From Bacteroidota bacterium (GTDB taxonomy: Bacteria; Bacteroidota; Bacteroidia; Bacteroidales; Marinifilaceae): a DNA stretch of 6,646 nucleotides. Position numbers and translations under genes: made by a program. Numbering within the stretch: position 1 is the first letter of the stretch; every line of letters begins with the position of its first letter. This document shows positions 4,458-6,646 of the stretch, piece after piece. The DNA lies in contig JAEXFF010000134.1 of NCBI GenBank assembly GCA_023400335.1, forward strand, positions 1 to 6,646. Direction: 5' to 3'. The notes beneath the pieces are model-generated. The model was not told the DNA's origin and made no database searches. It was given only the letters and a program-made list of their open reading frames with translations.

Positions 4458-6646
4458 AGCAGTTTGAGCAGGAAGCCAGTGTTCCGGGTAGATCTTCTAA
4501 ATTTAAAAATATTACCAAGTATTTTTCCCCCCGATCCGGTTTGAATATTTTTTTGAATACCGATTTCTTTTCGGAATTATTACCCCTGTATGTACAGACG
4601 AATCGTCTTTTCCCTCATTTGAATATTTCTTCCTGTTTTAAATGGGGAGCCTGGGACGGGGAACTGAAAGCGGATGGGATCAGTTTAAACGGTTTTATGG
4701 ATTATGCCGGTTTAGATGCTTCTTATATGAAGACCTTTGAAGGTCAGCAGCCCGGGATTTCAAATTTAGACGGGATACTTCCTGCCGGTGCTTCTTCCGT
4801 AATGTTTTTGAATATCAGCCAGCTGGACGCGTATTTGAGGGCTTTGGAAGAATACAGACGGAATGCGGGATTAATTGAGAATGTGCGGAAACGAAAACAA
4901 AAATATACCACTCTCTTGGGAAAAGGGGCAGAAGCTGAATTGAGGGAACTTTTGCAAGGGCGGTTTGCTCTGGTAAATATGAGTTTTAACGAAACCTCAG
5001 GGAAGAATGATGGACTGATTGTGGCAGAAGTAAAATCGGGCGGTTTGTGTAAAAACTGGGTAGAGAAAATCCTGGCCCGGCAGAACAGGCAGTTGCAGCT
5101 GAATCCGGGAGGAGGGTATTTACGATATGCGGTCGACCGCGATAAAACAGTTTCTTATTATAAATCTTTTGTAGAAGATTGGGCGGCTGTATATTGGGGA
5201 TATATCTTTGAGGGAATTCCGGTGAAATATATATGGGTTATAGATAACTATCTGGTGTTGGGATCTTCTCAAAAAGTAATGGAAGACTTTATAAAAGATT
5301 ATGTGCATGGAAATTTTATAAAAAATACGGATTGGTTTAAAAAGGCAAAGATGAAGCTTTCAGCAAAATCGAACCTGGCTTATTTTGCCAATGTGCAGAA
5401 AATGTTGCCTTATTATACGTATGTGACGAAAGGGAATGGGGAAAAATATCTGGAAGCACATGAACAGGAACTGACAAATTTTTCTACTTTGGCTCTGCAA
5501 TGGTCGAATGAAGGGGAGATGTTGTACAATAATTTGTTTTTAAGCACAGAAGAAGTAAAACGGGAAAATTTTCCCCATCGGGTATGGCAGACCAAAATGG
5601 ATGCAAAGATTAATATGAAGCCGGTACCGGTAGTCAATCATAACAATAAAGAGCAGGAAATCTTCGTACAGGACGATCAGCATACCGTTTACCTGTTAAA
5701 TAATTCCGGTCGTATTTTATGGAAACTGAAACTGGACGGAAAGATCAATAGCGAAGTCTATCAAGTGGATGCATTTAAAAATGGCAAATTACAGTATTTA
5801 TTTTCTTCTCCGGATAAATTATATCTTATTGACCGGAATGGTAAATATGTAGGGCATTTCCCGATAGCGTTTGAAGCAAAATGTGAACAGGGGATTTCAT
5901 TATTCGACTACGACCAGAACCGGAATTACCGGATATTTGCTCCTTTGGCAAATCAAAGTGTGAATTTGTATGATATAAAAGGAAATCTGATTCCGGATTG
6001 GAAAAATTTTAAAGCGGATAAGAAAATTTCGAGCCGGATATACCACTATCGCTTAGGTAATAAAGATTATATTGTATTGGCTGATCTCTATCGTTTGTAT
6101 ATTTTGGACCGGAGAGCCAAAGAGAGGGTACGTGTGAGTGATGTTTTCGAGTTGGGTGAAAAGACCGAAATCTATCTCACGCATAAGGGAGGAAAGCCTT
6201 TGCTTGCTTTTGCCAATTCAGACGGCCGGTTGAATTTAGTTGACTTCGACGGTAAAACAGAGGTAGTAAAGTACGGAAGTTTGCTTCCCGGCTGGCATTT
6301 AAATGTGGCTGATATCAATAATGATGGTCAGGATGAATTGATTTTTACTGCAGGGAAGCGTCTTTTGGTTTATAATTTATCGGGACAGGAGCTTTATTCG
6401 AAAGAAATAGATGCTAATAGCCTTGATTTTCCATATATATATCGTTTTTCCGGAAATGATATCCGGATCGGTTTGCTGGATAAAGAACAGCATCAAATGC
6501 TGTTGTGGAATTTGAAAACAGGGATGTCGTCCGGATTCCCGATTTCTGGGGATTCTCCCTTCTCCATCGTTTTTTCGGATAATGGGAATTTTTACCTTTT
6601 TGCCGGTGTGGAGAACGGAAGTTTAATTAAATACAAAGTACAGAGG
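4436..6646 (+). CDS. DUF3352-like protein, central and C-terminal part with seven-repeat beta-propeller; incomplete at window end
   Basis: This continues the gene that starts at 3924, in the -1 frame. It has 737 codons, none a stop, and runs off the window, so the joined protein is at least about 908 residues. Joined residues 172 to about 575 form the rest of a DUF3352-like extracytoplasmic region of mixed helix and strand with no catalytic motif I recognise. From about residue 577 there are seven repeats of the form hydrophobic-Y-L-x-D/N-x-x-G-K: YLLNNSGRILWK (590), LYLIDRNGKYVGH (633), VNLYDIKGNLIPD (680), LYILDRRAKERVR (about 724), LNLVDFDGKTEVV (about 770), LLVYNLSGQELYSK (about 814) and MLLWNLKTGMSSG (about 860). 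Their 43-47 residue period fits a PQQ/WD-like seven-bladed propeller. ADINNDGQDEL (D797, N799, D801) is an FG-GAP-like calcium loop. The last residues read like a final blade, so the stop is probably close. On its own this piece lacks a good start: the first ATG is at 4697. Role unknown, possibly binding or envelope scaffolding. Confidence 0.75.
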   Translation, partial: MFLEDALKQFEQEASVPGRSSKFKNITKYFSPRSGLNIFLNTDFFSELLPLYVQTNRLFPHLNISSCFKWGAWDGELKADGISLNGFMDYAGLDASYMKTFEGQQPGISNLDGILPAGASSVMFLNISQLDAYLRALEEYRRNAGLIENVRKRKQKYTTLLGKGAEAELRELLQGRFALVNMSFNETSGKNDGLIVAEVKSGGLCKNWVEKILARQNRQLQLNPGGGYLRYAVDRDKTVSYYKSFVEDWAAVYWGYIFEGIPVKYIWVIDNYLVLGSSQKVMEDFIKDYVHGNFIKNTDWFKKAKMKLSAKSNLAYFANVQKMLPYYTYVTKGNGEKYLEAHEQELTNFSTLALQWSNEGEMLYNNLFLSTEEVKRENFPHRVWQTKMDAKINMKPVPVVNHNNKEQEIFVQDDQHTVYLLNNSGRILWKLKLDGKINSEVYQVDAFKNGKLQYLFSSPDKLYLIDRNGKYVGHFPIAFEAKCEQGISLFDYDQNRNYRIFAPLANQSVNLYDIKGNLIPDWKNFKADKKISSRIYHYRLGNKDYIVLADLYRLYILDRRAKERVRVSDVFELGEKTEIYLTHKGGKPLLAFANSDGRLNLVDFDGKTEVVKYGSLLPGWHLNVADINNDGQDELIFTAGKRLLVYNLSGQELYSKEIDANSLDFPYIYRFSGNDIRIGLLDKEQHQMLLWNLKTGMSSGFPISGDSPFSIVFSDNGNFYLFAGVENGSLIKYKVQR

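Noticed and set aside
5120..5637. Two minus-strand ORFs (5120-5308 and 5413-5637) inside the propeller gene
   Set aside because: The plus-strand frame is continuously open and protein-like here; these are antisense shadows.

Overview
The window looks like chromosomal DNA of a Bacteroidota member, most likely a gut-type Bacteroidales. Four things suggest this: an AT-leaning composition, one exact match to the Bacteroides-type -7 promoter box (TAnnTTTG) at 3894-3901, a fused acyltransferase of the aminolipid-synthesis kind common in this phylum, and an [FeFe]-hydrogenase maturase, which points to a fermentative anaerobe. The genus cannot be fixed from the sequence alone.

Layout. (1) 83-1882 (+) encodes a 599-residue two-domain acyltransferase: an N-terminal PlsC-like O-acyltransferase and a C-terminal GNAT/hemolysin-type N-acyltransferase. 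This matches the architecture of OlsF-type bifunctional synthases of ornithine or glycine lipids. (2) 1910-2569 (+), 27 bp downstream and probably in the same operon, encodes a LysE-family membrane exporter. (3) 2566-3621 (-), convergent with lysE and overlapping its stop codon by 4 bp, encodes HydE, the radical-SAM maturase of the [FeFe]-hydrogenase H-cluster. (4) 3622-3923 is a gene-free divergent promoter region of about 300 bp. (5) 3924 to the window end (+) is one long gene for a membrane-anchored, DUF3352-like protein with a C-terminal seven-repeat beta-propeller. It is interrupted by an apparent single-base deletion near 4436. The first 171 codons are in one frame and the remaining 737 codons, with no stop, are in another. 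The window ends before the stop codon.

Functional reading. The acyltransferase and LysE genes form a plausible amino-acid/aminolipid operon, one making a doubly acylated amino acid for the envelope and the other moving amino acids or similar molecules. HydE belongs to hydrogen metabolism; its partners HydF, HydG and the hydrogenase are not in this window. The DUF3352/propeller protein has no assignable function. Its clean reading frame downstream of the shift suggests either a very recent mutation or a base-calling/assembly error. I found no CRISPR array, insertion sequence, tRNA, rRNA or phage gene, and no convincing sign of a wholly new system.
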